A stretch of DNA of 64,000 nt. Origin: Prauserella marina. GTDB lineage: Bacteria > Actinomycetota > Actinomycetes > Mycobacteriales > Pseudonocardiaceae. Below the pieces are notes generated by a model. The model was not told the origin of the DNA and ran no database searches. It worked only from the letters and a program-made list of their open reading frames with translations. The DNA lies in contig NZ_CP016353.1 in assembly GCF_002240355.1 (NCBI RefSeq), positions 2,282,501 through 2,346,500 on the forward strand. The letters run 5' to 3'. This document shows, piece by piece, positions 52,247-62,000 of this stretch. Each line of letters starts with the position of its first letter. The stretch's first letter is position 1. The translations under genes and the position numbers were made by a program.

Positions 52247-53272
52247 ATGCGAGTCGGTGTGCTGACCGGTGGCGGCGACTGCCCCGGACTCAACGCCGTG
52301 ATCAGGGCGGTCGTGCTCAAGGGCAGCGAGGCGCACGGCTGGGAGTTCGTGGGCTTCCGCAACGGCTGGCGGGGTCCGCTGACCGGCGAGACCAAGCCGC
52401 TCGGCAGGGACGACGTCGAGGGCATTCTCACGCGCGGTGGCACGATCCTCGGTTCCTCAAGGACCAATCCCTACAAGGAGGACAACGGGGTCGAGCGCAT
52501 CAGGGCCGTGCTCGCCGAGCAGGGGGTCGACGCGCTCATCGCGATCGGCGGCGAGGACACCCTCGGTGTCGCCAAGCGGCTCACCGACGACGGCATCAAC
52601 GTGGTCGGCGTGCCCAAGACGATCGACAACGACCTCGCGGCCACGGACTACACGTTCGGTTTCGACACGGCGGTGCAGATCGCCACGGATGCCATCGACC
52701 GGCTGCACACCACGGCCGAATCGCATCACAGGGCGCTCGTCGTCGAGGTGATGGGACGGCACGCGGGCTGGATCGCGCTGCACTCCGGCCTCGCGGGCGG
52801 CGCGAGCGTGATTCTCGTGCCGGAGCGCCCGTTCTCCGTCGACCAGGTCGTGGAGTGGGTGGAGCGCAGGTTCGAGCGCGAGTACGCGCCGATCATCGTC
52901 GTCGCGGAGGGCGCATTGCCTGAGGGCGGCGCCGAGATGTTGCAGAGCGGCGAGAAGGACGCGTTCGGCCACGTGCGGCTCGGCGGCGTCGGCACCTGGC
53001 TCGCCGAGGAGATCGCCACCCGCACCGGCAAGGAGTCACGGGCGGTCGTACTCGGCCACGTGCAGCGCGGCGGTACGCCGACGGCCTACGACAGGGTGCT
53101 CGCGACCAGGTTCGGCCTGCACGCCGTCGACGCGGTCGCCGACGGCGACTTCGGCGTCATGACCGCACTGCGCGGCACCGACATCGTGCGGGTGAAGCTG
53201 GCCGAGGCCACGGCGGAGCTGAAGACCGTGCCGGCCGAGCGCTACGCGGAGGCCGAGGCTTTCTTCGGCTGA
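52247..53272 (+). CDS. pfkA: 6-phosphofructokinase (ATP- or pyrophosphate-dependent)
   Basis: A 341-residue group III phosphofructokinase. The catalytic PKTIDNDL, the donor-site GGEDT and the substrate motif MGRHAGW are present. Asp in GGED and Lys in PKTIDND are the residues usually linked to pyrophosphate use, as in the Amycolatopsis methanolica enzyme. Very similar Streptomyces enzymes use ATP, so the phosphoryl donor cannot be decided from sequence. ATG 52247 has GGAGGT at 9-bp spacing. The -10 may be TACCCT (52196-52201). Confidence 0.93.
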   Translation: MRVGVLTGGGDCPGLNAVIRAVVLKGSEAHGWEFVGFRNGWRGPLTGETKPLGRDDVEGILTRGGTILGSSRTNPYKEDNGVERIRAVLAEQGVDALIAIGGEDTLGVAKRLTDDGINVVGVPKTIDNDLAATDYTFGFDTAVQIATDAIDRLHTTAESHHRALVVEVMGRHAGWIALHSGLAGGASVILVPERPFSVDQVVEWVERRFEREYAPIIVVAEGALPEGGAEMLQSGEKDAFGHVRLGGVGTWLAEEIATRTGKESRAVVLGHVQRGGTPTAYDRVLATRFGLHAVDAVADGDFGVMTALRGTDIVRVKLAEATAELKTVPAERYAEAEAFFG

Positions 53273-53342
53273 GCCCTCCCCGGCAGGCCCCGCCGGAGAT
53301 CGGGAAGCGGGGCCGTCGCCGGAATCTGGCTAAGATCAGTTC

Positions 53343-53942
53343 ATGCCAGCGGGGACCAGGGACGCTCTCGTCGAGGCCGCGGCCCGGTTGCTCGACGAGG
53401 GCGGTGTCGCGGCGGTGACGTTGCGCGAGGTCGGCCACCTGGCCGGTGTCTCGCACAACGCGCCCTACAAGCACTTCGCCGACAAGAGGGCGCTGCTGGC
53501 CGCCATCGCGGCGCGGGAACTCACGGAGGTGGGCGCCGCGCTGGCAGGCGGAACCCTCGGCGGGCGGCCGGCCACGGAAAGCCTCAGGGCGGCCCTGCAC
53601 ACCTACATCACCTGGGCGCTGCGTCACCCGGCCAGATTCAAGCTCGTCTTCGGCACCTGGGAGGGCGCGAGCTCGGCCGAACTCGGTGCCGCCGCGGCCA
53701 CGACGCAGCGGGTGTTCGCCGATCTCGTCGCCTCCGCGCAACACGAGGGCGGCCTCCCGCACGGCGACCCGGTGCGGCTCGGCTCGCTGCTGAGGGCGCT
53801 CGTCCACGGCGCGGTGGATCTCGCGCTCGCCGGTCACCTCGCTGAGAACGGCAAGGGCGCCGCCCGCCCTGATCAGCTCGTCGACGATCTGCTCGGCTAC
53901 CTCGCCACCCACGGCGAAGGGTGGCCCAGGCCGCGCGGGTAG
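53343..53942 (+). CDS. TetR/AcrR-family transcriptional regulator
   Basis: A 199-residue regulator with a helix-turn-helix at about residues 20-50 (LREVGHLAGVSHNAPYKHF) and a TetR_C WHG-type C-terminal domain (FKLVFGTWEG). The ATG is 6 bp after TAAGAT (53331-53336), so it is probably leaderless. It is 1 bp from the next gene, a DUF2461 protein, with which it probably forms an operon. Confidence 0.88.
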   Translation: MPAGTRDALVEAAARLLDEGGVAAVTLREVGHLAGVSHNAPYKHFADKRALLAAIAARELTEVGAALAGGTLGGRPATESLRAALHTYITWALRHPARFKLVFGTWEGASSAELGAAAATTQRVFADLVASAQHEGGLPHGDPVRLGSLLRALVHGAVDLALAGHLAENGKGAARPDQLVDDLLGYLATHGEGWPRPRG

Positions 53943-53943
53943 C

Positions 53944-54618
53944 GTGACCGCCGTGGTGTTCAGCGGTTTCGGGGAGTACGCCGTCGACTTCTACGACGGG
54001 CTCGTCGTCGACAACAGCAAGACCTACTGGGACGCCAACGTCGACACCTACCGCCGCGACGTGCGCGCGCCGATGGAAGCGCTGCTTGCCGAGCTGGAAC
54101 CGGAGTTCGGCAAGGACTTCGGCTCGGCCAAGGTGTTCCGGCCCTACCGGGACGTGCGCTTCGCCAAGGACAAGACCCCTTACAAGACGCACTGTGGCGG
54201 CGTCATCGAGCAGGGGAGAGGCGGCGGCGCCTACTACGTCGAGGTCGGTCCCGACGGGGTCAGGGTCGGCGGTGGTTGTTTTCACCTCGCGAGCGATCAG
54301 CTCGCGAGGTTCAGGGACGCCGTCGCGAGTGACGTCCACGGTCCCGCGCTCGACCGCCTCGTGGCTTCGCTTCGCCGGAAGGGCTGGGAGATCAAGGGGG
54401 ACCGGCTGAAGACGAAGCCGCGAGGCTTCGCCGAGGACCACCCCAGGCTCGACCTGCTCCGGCATCGATCGCTGTACGCCGTGCGGGCGTGGGAACCGGA
54501 CGACGTGCTGCACGAGCGGGCCTGCTTCGACCGGGTCCGCGCGGCGTGGCGGCAGGTGCGGCCGTTCAACGAGTGGGCGAGGGACCACGTCGGCGCCAGT
54601 GAGCTGCCACGCCGCTGA
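53944..54618 (+). CDS. DUF2461-family protein
   Basis: A 224-residue member of DUF2461 (TIGR02453). Hallmarks are NSKTYWDAN near the start, FRPYRDVRFAKDKTPYKTH in the middle, YVEVGPDGVRVGGGCFH, and the late LKTKPRGFAEDHP. The family is widespread and uncharacterised. GTG 53944 is 1 bp after the TetR stop. Confidence 0.9.
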   Translation: MTAVVFSGFGEYAVDFYDGLVVDNSKTYWDANVDTYRRDVRAPMEALLAELEPEFGKDFGSAKVFRPYRDVRFAKDKTPYKTHCGGVIEQGRGGGAYYVEVGPDGVRVGGGCFHLASDQLARFRDAVASDVHGPALDRLVASLRRKGWEIKGDRLKTKPRGFAEDHPRLDLLRHRSLYAVRAWEPDDVLHERACFDRVRAAWRQVRPFNEWARDHVGASELPRR

Positions 54619-54777
54619 CCCCCTCACGGACCCGGTAGCCACCATCGGGTGACTCTCGATTCCTCACGCGCGTGCGGTGACCGGCCGGGAGCGGCGCGTA
54701 CCGCACGGCGCGCGCTTCGTAACCGATCTCGGTATCGGTAAAGACTTGCGTGCGCGGACGTACTACGCTGTGCGAGT

Positions 54778-56202
54778 GTGAGCCGACGAGCGAAGATCGT
54801 ATGTACCCTCGGCCCTGCGACGGCGACGGCAGAGAAGGTCCGTTCGCTCGTTGAGGCCGGTATGGATGTGGCGAGGATGAACTTCAGCCACGGCAGTCAT
54901 GGTGACCACAAGGAGGTCTACGACCTCATCAGGGCCGCGGCCGCTGACACCGGAAAGGCCGTCGGCGTTCTCGCCGACTTGCAGGGCCCCAAGATCCGAC
55001 TCGGTACGTTCGCCGGTGGTCCCGTCGAATGGCGAGCGGGCGACAGGGTGCGCATCACCGTCGAGGACGTCACCGGAACGCACGACCGCGTTTCCACCAC
55101 CTACAAGGGGCTGGCCAAGGACGCGAAGCCTGGTGACCGGCTGCTCGTCGACGACGGCAAGGTCGGCCTCGTCGTGGATTCGGTCGAGGGACCCGACGTG
55201 ATCTGCGAGGTCACCGAGGGTGGCACGGTCAGTAACAACAAGGGTGTTTCGCTGCCGGGCATGGACGTCTCCGTGCCCGCGCTGTCCGAAAAGGACATCG
55301 AGGACCTGGAGTTCGCGCTCGAACTCGGGGTCGACTTCATCGCGCTGTCGTTCGTGCGTTCTCCCGCCGACATCGACCTCGTCCACCAGGTCATGGACCG
55401 GGTCGGCAAGGGACGGCTTCCGGTCATCGCGAAGCTGGAGAAGCCGGAAGCGGTCTACAACCTCGAAGCGGTCGTGCTCGCCTTCGACGGGCTGATGGTC
55501 GCCAGGGGTGATCTCGGCGTCGAACTGCCGCTTGAGCAGGTTCCGCTGGTGCAGAAGCGCGCGATTCAGATCGCGAGGGAAAACGCGAAGCCGGTCATCG
55601 TCGCGACCCAGATGCTCGACTCCATGATCAACAACTCCCGGCCGACCCGTGCCGAGGCTTCCGACGTCGCCAACGCCGTGCTCGACGGTGCCGACGCGGT
55701 CATGCTCTCCGGCGAGACGAGCGTGGGCAGGTATCCGATCGAGACCGTCGAGACGATGAGCCGCATCGTGCAGGCGGTGGAGGCGGACATGCCGACGGTG
55801 CCGCCGCTGAGCCACGTCCCGCGCACCAAGCGGGGCGTCATCTCCTACGCGGCACGCGACATCGGAGAACGGCTCAACGCCAAGGCGCTCGTGGCCTTCA
55901 CGCAGTCGGGAGACACGGTGCGCAGGCTCGCCAGACTGCACACCCGCCTTCCGCTGCTGGCCTTCACACCGCTGGAAAGCGTCCGTTCGCAGTTGACGAT
56001 GACGTGGGGAACCACGGCGAGGATCGTGCCGCACGCCGACTCGACGGACCGGATGATCCAGCAGGTCGACCACGCGATGCTGGAGACGGGGCGCTACCAG
56101 GCAGGCGACCTCGTCGTCATCGTCGCGGGATCCCCTCCGGGCACGGTGGGCTCGACCAACCTCATCCGCGTGCACCGTCTCGGTGAGGAGGACCACGCCT
56201 GA
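54778..56202 (+). CDS. pyk: Pyruvate kinase
   Basis: A 474-residue glycolytic enzyme transferring phosphate from phosphoenolpyruvate to ADP. The N-terminus KIVCTLGPAT, the catalytic region VIAKLEKPEAV, MVARGDLGVE, and the potassium and metal-binding ATQMLDSM are present, as is the C-terminal allosteric domain (AFTQSGDTVRRLAR). GTG 54778 is 8 bp after TACGCT (54764-54769), so the mRNA is probably leaderless. With phosphofructokinase nearby this is a small glycolytic neighbourhood. Confidence 0.95.
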   Translation: MSRRAKIVCTLGPATATAEKVRSLVEAGMDVARMNFSHGSHGDHKEVYDLIRAAAADTGKAVGVLADLQGPKIRLGTFAGGPVEWRAGDRVRITVEDVTGTHDRVSTTYKGLAKDAKPGDRLLVDDGKVGLVVDSVEGPDVICEVTEGGTVSNNKGVSLPGMDVSVPALSEKDIEDLEFALELGVDFIALSFVRSPADIDLVHQVMDRVGKGRLPVIAKLEKPEAVYNLEAVVLAFDGLMVARGDLGVELPLEQVPLVQKRAIQIARENAKPVIVATQMLDSMINNSRPTRAEASDVANAVLDGADAVMLSGETSVGRYPIETVETMSRIVQAVEADMPTVPPLSHVPRTKRGVISYAARDIGERLNAKALVAFTQSGDTVRRLARLHTRLPLLAFTPLESVRSQLTMTWGTTARIVPHADSTDRMIQQVDHAMLETGRYQAGDLVVIVAGSPPGTVGSTNLIRVHRLGEEDHA

Positions 56203-56239
56203 CGGGCGGGCCGATGATGCGCAGTGTTGAATCTTCCGC

Positions 56240-57151
56240 ATGACTGAGCTGGCGAGGCAGGCGGCGACCGGGCTCGACGGCGACGCGGGGCTGGGCGGGC
56301 AACTGGTGCTCGACCGGCTCGTCGCCTTGCTCGATCTGGAGAAGATCGAGGAGAACATCTACCGGGGAGTGAGCCCACCGCACTCGCCGACCAGGGTCTT
56401 CGGCGGCCAGGTCGCCGGGCAGGCGCTGGTCGCGGCGGGACGGACCGTGCCGGAGGAACGCAAAGTCCACTCGCTGCACGCGTACTTCATCCGAGGCGGC
56501 GATCCCCGGGTGCCGATCGTCTACGAGGTCGACCGGATCAGGGACGGGCGCTCGTTCACCACCCGCAGGGTGACCGCCGTGCAGCACGGGAAGGCGATCT
56601 TCGCCCTGTCGGCCTCGTTCCAGCTCGACGAGGACGGGGTCGAGCACCAGGAGACGATGCCCGAGGTGCCCGATCCCGAGTCGCTGCCGACGCTGGCCGA
56701 ACTCACCGAGGGCTACGCCGACCGGCTCGGCGTGCGGACCCAGCCGAGGCCCATCGACATCAGGTACGTCAACGATCCGCCGTGGGTCACGAGGGGGACC
56801 GACGAGGTTCCCTCGCGCAACCAGGTCTGGATGAGGGCGGACGGCGTGCTGCCCGACAGCCAGCTGCTGCACGTGTGCGTGCTGACCTATGCCTCGGACA
56901 TGACGCTGCTGGACTCGGTGCTGGCGCGGCACGGCGTCTACTGGGATCTCGACAAGGTGCTGGGTGCGAGCCTCGACCACGCGTTGTGGTTCCACCGCCC
57001 GTTCAAGGCGGACGAGTGGTTTCTGTACGACAGCACCTCGCCGACGGCCTCGGGCGCGCGAGGGCTGGCGACGGGCCGGTTCTACTCGCGGGACGGCCGG
57101 CACCTCGCGACCGTGGTGCAGGAAGGGCTCGTCCGCGTCATCACGCCGTGA
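56240..57151 (+). CDS. tesB: Acyl-CoA thioesterase II
   Basis: A 303-residue double-hotdog thioesterase. Motifs FGGQVAGQALVAA, SLHAYFIRGGDP, and the late DHALWFHRPFKADEW with LYDSTSPTASGARGL are typical of TesB. It hydrolyses medium and long acyl-CoA to free acid and CoA. It is 37 bp after pyk. No strong ribosome site is seen. Confidence 0.93.
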   Translation: MTELARQAATGLDGDAGLGGQLVLDRLVALLDLEKIEENIYRGVSPPHSPTRVFGGQVAGQALVAAGRTVPEERKVHSLHAYFIRGGDPRVPIVYEVDRIRDGRSFTTRRVTAVQHGKAIFALSASFQLDEDGVEHQETMPEVPDPESLPTLAELTEGYADRLGVRTQPRPIDIRYVNDPPWVTRGTDEVPSRNQVWMRADGVLPDSQLLHVCVLTYASDMTLLDSVLARHGVYWDLDKVLGASLDHALWFHRPFKADEWFLYDSTSPTASGARGLATGRFYSRDGRHLATVVQEGLVRVITP

Positions 57152-57169
57152 GCCCGGCTTGCGGTGGGT

Positions 57170-57547
57170 TCAGCTCGCGAAGTGCAGGTCGGCTTTCGCC
57201 CTGCGGTGGTGGTGAGGCCGGGTGACCGGCAGGACCGCGGTCGCGTCGCTCGCGGTGTCCGGCGCCGCGTCGAGGGTGAGCTGGGCCGAGAGGTAGGCCC
57301 TGCATGGCAGGTGACTCTTGCGTCGGCCGAAGAGCCGGGAACGGCGGCCGTGACACAGCGCACAGTGGCCGGTCGCGTCGACCTGATGATCGGCAAGCAG
57401 CGTACGCAATGCCTCGACCAGCAACCTGCCGTTGTGCTGAGCGAAATCGACGCCGCTGTCCTTACTTGTGAACGTGCGGGTCAAATCGTCCAATCTGCGG
57501 TGCACGCTCGCTTGCAGTGGGTTGACGATAGGATCGCGCCAGGCCAC
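57170..57547 (-). CDS. Small Cys/His-motif protein divergent from an XRE regulator
   Basis: A 125-residue ORF. A helical part (VHRRLDDLTRTF, NGRLLVEALRTLLADHQ) is followed by GHCALC and, 20 residues on, HLPCRAY, a Cys/His set that could bind zinc. GTG 57547 is chosen because of GGAGAT upstream; the frame is open to 57670. Similar small C-x-x-C/PC proteins lie next to XRE-DUF5753 regulators in other actinomycetes (recollection). Function unknown; a partner of the regulator is possible. Confidence 0.55.
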   Translation of the reverse strand: MAWRDPIVNPLQASVHRRLDDLTRTFTSKDSGVDFAQHNGRLLVEALRTLLADHQVDATGHCALCHGRRSRLFGRRKSHLPCRAYLSAQLTLDAAPDTASDATAVLPVTRPHHHRRAKADLHFAS

Positions 57548-57740
57548 CTGATCTCCAGATATTTCGTGTAGTGGAACTGCTCGACCACGAACAAGCCGGT
57601 AGCCTACTCCGGCATCCTGCAAATTGCAGTCCACCGATTGGGCAACATTTGGCACCGCGACCGGAACCAATGCGATCCGCCCTCTGGAGCGCCCTGGTTA
57701 GATGTGCGGGCGAGGAAGCCAGGAATCCGGAGGTGAAGCC

Positions 57741-58628
57741 ATGACACGAGGGCACGGGCCTACCGTCCGGCGCCGCAGGCTCGCTGGCGAGTTACGACGG
57801 CTCCGGGACGCGGCCGAGCTCACCATCGACGAGGTGGGCGAGAAGCTTGAGTGTTCGGCGTCCAAGATCAGCCGGATCGAGACGGGGCACGTCGGCGTGA
57901 CCCCTCGCGACGCGCGGGACCTGCTGGAGCTCTACGGCGTCAGGGGCGATGAACAGGAAGCGCTCGTCCAACTCGCCAGAGAGGCGAGGAAGCGCGGCTG
58001 GTGGCATGCCTACAACGAGGTGTTCACCGGTACCTTCGTCGGTCTTGAGGCCGACGCCAGTTCGCTGTTCGCCTTCCAGGCCCTTCTCGTGCCGGGGTTG
58101 TTGCAGACCAAGGAGTACGCGCACGCGGTGATCAAGGCGATGCGGCCGTCCGCGCCGAACTCCGACATCGCCCGCAGGGTCGCGGCGAGGATGGAACGCC
58201 AGCAGTTGCTCGCCGACATCCAGCCACCCGAGTACTGGGCGATCATCGACGAAGCCGTGTTGCACCGCGCCGTCGGCGGCTCGGCCGTGATGGCCGAGCA
58301 GATGGCCAAGATGGCGGAGATGGCCCAGCGGCCCCACGTCACCATCCAGGTCGTGCCCTTCGGAGCGGGAGCGCATCCCGGCATGGAAGGGCCGTTTCTG
58401 ATCCTGGGTTTTCCCGAGCAGGCCGATCCGGACGTCGTCTACGTCGACAGCACGAGCAGCGGGCTTTACCTTGAGGACAAGGAAGACGTCCGCAGGTACT
58501 CGCTGATGTTCGATCATCTCAGGGCCGCCGCGCTGAAACCGGACGATTCGATCGACGCGATCAAGGAAGCCGTCGTCAGGTTCGAGACCCGTGCCGCGCG
58601 AAACGATGAGCCGGAGCACACCGGATAA
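57741..58628 (+). CDS. XRE-family regulator with DUF5753 domain
   Basis: A 295-residue protein. The N-terminal helix-turn-helix (about residues 15-70: LTIDEVGEKLECSASKISRIE) is followed by a DUF5753 domain (GLEADASSLFAFQALLVPGLLQT, then IQVVPFGAGAHPGMEGPF). These regulators are abundant in actinomycetes and usually pair with a DUF397 protein; none is found here, and the divergent gene encodes a different small protein. ATG 57741 has GGAGGT at good spacing. Confidence 0.9.
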   Translation: MTRGHGPTVRRRRLAGELRRLRDAAELTIDEVGEKLECSASKISRIETGHVGVTPRDARDLLELYGVRGDEQEALVQLAREARKRGWWHAYNEVFTGTFVGLEADASSLFAFQALLVPGLLQTKEYAHAVIKAMRPSAPNSDIARRVAARMERQQLLADIQPPEYWAIIDEAVLHRAVGGSAVMAEQMAKMAEMAQRPHVTIQVVPFGAGAHPGMEGPFLILGFPEQADPDVVYVDSTSSGLYLEDKEDVRRYSLMFDHLRAAALKPDDSIDAIKEAVVRFETRAARNDEPEHTG

Positions 58629-58646
58629 CCGGCGTTCTTCCTGTTT

Positions 58647-58704
58647 CGACAACGGCCCCTTACCCCCTCAGGCACTGAATCCGCGGGGTAAGGGGCCGTT
58701 GTCG
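58647..58704. terminator. 20-bp perfect inverted repeat after the XRE gene
   Basis: Arms 58647-58666 and 58685-58704 pair without mismatch over 20 bp around an 18-nt loop, 18 bp after the XRE stop codon. No T-run. Probably a terminator acting on the XRE transcript. Confidence 0.75.
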
Positions 58705-58792
58705 TTGCCGTGCGACGCGGACATCCGATGCCTGGCACCCGCCCTCAGCACGACTGTGGTCCTTACACAGCGGAACTGAGGAGATGAGCAGG

Positions 58793-59035
58793 ATGGGAAC
58801 GATGTCGTGGGGCATCGACGCGGTCATGGCCGAGGCTCGCTACCGGGCCGAGGAGCTGCACAAGACACGAGGCCGGACGTCGCTTTCCGCGAGGTCGCGG
58901 CGCGAGAGAGCGGAAGTACCCGCTGCCGTGCCCGGCTCGGACGCGAGCGTCACCGAGATCGCCGGGCGCGCGAGGGGAGGCTTCGGGGCACGAGCCGCGC
59001 GCGTGTCCGAGGAAGCGCCGAGGCGGGCGAGCTGA
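58793..59035 (+). CDS. Small hypothetical protein
   Basis: An 80-residue, basic and helical protein (MGTMSWGIDAVMAEARYRAEELHK ahead of an Arg/Ala/Ser-rich half). ATG 58793 is favoured because GAGGAG lies 9 bp upstream; ATG 58784 is too close to that site. It stands 60 bp before the LuxR regulator gene. No family recognised. Confidence 0.55.
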   Translation: MGTMSWGIDAVMAEARYRAEELHKTRGRTSLSARSRRERAEVPAAVPGSDASVTEIAGRARGGFGARAARVSEEAPRRAS

Positions 59036-59095
59036 GTCTCGTCCTCCGGGATGCTCACGGTGGTGACCGGTGAATTGTCGGACCGGTGAGCGACA

Positions 59096-62000
59096 ATGTA
59101 TCTCGTGCCTCGTCTAGGTTCCGGAATCCCGATGGTCGGCAGAGCGCGCGAGCTACGCGCCCTGCACGTGGCGTTCGACGATGCCGACGCGAGGCGTGCT
59201 CGCGCGGTGCTGGTCTCGGGGGACGCCGGTGTCGGCAAGACCCGGCTGCTGGCCGAACTGACCGAGTACGCGAGGTCGCGGGACGCGGTGGTGCTCGGCG
59301 GGCGTTGTCTCGACCTGCGCGACGGCGGGCTGCCGTATCTGCCGTTCGCCGAGGCGCTCGCGGCCTTGCTTCCCGGCGCGGAGGGAAACGGTGGTGGCGC
59401 GCCCGATTCCGGTGATCCCGGTATCGCCGAGGTGATCGCGGGCGCGCTGCGGGCAAGGCCCGCGCTGACCAGGTTGCTGCCGAGCGACACGGTGATTCCG
59501 GCGCACGCCGCGCACGGGTACGGTCAGGAGACCGAGAGCGGGCCGAGGCCGAGGCCACGCGTCGAGCAGGACGTCGGACAGCTCCAGCTCTACGACGCGG
59601 TGCTCGGTGTGCTCACCGACATCGCCGCGCACCGGCCGGTCGTGCTCGTCGTCGAAGACCTGCACTGGGCCGACGGTTCGACGCGGGATCTGTTGTCGTT
59701 CCTGCTGTCGCGGTTGCGTTCGCAGCGGCTGCTCGTGGTGGGCAGCTACCGCGAGGAGGACGTGCACCGGCGGCATCCACTGCGGGCGCTGCTGGCCGAG
59801 CTCGTCAGGTTGCCGACGGTGGAGCGCATCGAGTTGCGGCCCATGAGCGACGTGGACACCCGGATGTTCGTGCGGGCGCTCGCCGAGGAACCGCTGGCTC
59901 CCTCCGTCGTGACCACTCTCGCGCGCCGCTCCGAGGGAAATCCCTTCTTCGTAGAAGAACTGCTCGCGTCGGCGGCCTCACACCACGACCTGCCCTCGGG
60001 GCTCGCGGATCTGCTGCTGGCCAGGCTGGAGCGGCTGGCTCCCGACACCCGCAGGGTGCTGCGCCTCATCGCCGTTGCCAGTGACGGCGTCAGGCACGCC
60101 GCGCTCGCCATGGTGTCGGGGCTCGGTGACGTCGAGCTGGACGAGGCCCTGCGGGAAGCGGTCCAGCACCACGTGCTCGTCGTCGAGCGGGGGTATTACC
60201 AGTTCCGGCACGCGTTGCTCAGCGAGGCCATCTACGGCGATCTGCTTCCCGGCGAGCGCATCCGCATGCACGCCGCCTATGCCGCCCGGCTGCGCTCGAA
60301 GCCGAGAGGTAAGGGACACGCGGCGAGGCTCGCCTACCACAGCCTGGAGAGCAAGGACGTCGCGGCGGCGTTGCCCGCGCTGGTCAGCGCTGCCGAGGAA
60401 GCGGAGGGGCTCGGGGCGCCTGGCAGTGCGCTGCGGCACCTCGAACAGGCACTGGAGATCTGGGACGTGGTCGGCGAGGCCGACCGGCCGGAGGGCTGGA
60501 GCGAGCACAAACTGCTGATGGAGGCGTCCTATTTCGCGGGAACCTCGGGGGAACCGGAACGGGCCATCGCGTTCGCCCGCTCGGCCGTCGACATCCTCGG
60601 GCCCGGCGATCCTCCCGATCTGGCCGCCTCGACCTGGCGCAGGCTCGCCGAGGCACTGACCGCGCTGGATGCCACCTTCGACGAGGCGGTGGCCGCGATC
60701 GCGCACGCGTGGAGTCTCGTCGCCGACGCGGAGCCGAGCCGCAGGCGCGCGTGGGTACTGGCAACGAGGGCACAGATCCTGCGCAACCAGGAACTCAGGG
60801 ACGAGGCGCTGTGGAGCGCGCAGACCGCCGTCGCCGACGCGCGCGCCGTCGGCGTTCCCGCGGCCGAGGCCGCCGCGCTGATCAACCTCGGCGCGCTGGC
60901 CGACTCGACGGGAAACGCCGACGAGGCGCGGGCCAGGCTGAAGGAGGCGGAAGCCAAGGCCAGGGCGGCCGGTGCGGTCGACGTCGAGTTGCGCGCGATC
61001 TACTTCCACGCGCTCAGCTATGACGACGCGGCCGAGCTTCGGCGGGCGAGGGACCTCTACGACAAGGCGGTCGCGTGGGCAGAGGAAACGGGACTCACCT
61101 GGAGCGCGGTCGGCCTCGCGGCACGGCAACGGCAGGTGTCACTGGCCTACATCAGCGGCGACTGGCCCGACCAGGAATCCGCGGCGGAGCCGGCGGCGAG
61201 CGTGTCGAGCACGGTCACCGCGATCATGTCGGCCGCCTGGGTTCACCTCGCCATCGCGCGGGGCCGCTTCGCCGAGGCCGAAGGCGTTGTCAACGCGCTG
61301 CGCGGACTGTGGAAAACCGACGCGTGGATCGCGACGGCCGCCAGCAGCGCCGGCGCGGAACTGGCGTTCTGGCAGGGCAATTACCGGGAGGCGGCTCGCA
61401 GGTCGGACGAGGGCCTCGGCTGGGTGAGGGACAACTTCGCAGGGCTGGTCGGCATCCGGATCGGCGCCGTCGGCGTCGAGGCATGCGCGGCGTGGGCGGC
61501 GACGGCGCGGCTGCACGGAGACGAGTCCTCGGCTGAGGAGGCCGCGGCGATGGGGGAGCGGTTGCTGGCTCAGGTGCGGGAATGCGTGGCCGAGGTGAGG
61601 CCGAGGACGGGCGCACTCGGCCCCGAGGGTCGAGCGTGGTTGCTCAGAGCCGAAAGCGCGGCGACCGGGCTGCGCTCGCCCGCCGACCCCTCGGAGTGGG
61701 CCGAGACGGTGGCCGCCTTCGGCTATGGCGCCGTGTACGAGCAGGCGATTTCCCGGTTGCATCACGCGGAGGCATTGCTCGCCGCCGGTGACGCGGCGAC
61801 GGCGAAGGCCGAACTCGGCGCGGCGCACGAGGTCGCGTCGAAGCTGGCCGCGGCGCCACTGCTGGCCGCGGTGACCGCGCTGGCGAGAAGGGCCAAGATC
61901 GAGCTTCCCGGTCTGCGGCAACGCAAAGCCGTCGTCGATCTGCTCACCGAGCGGGAGACGGCGGTGCTGGAACAGGTCGCACTCGGCCGCACCAACCGGC

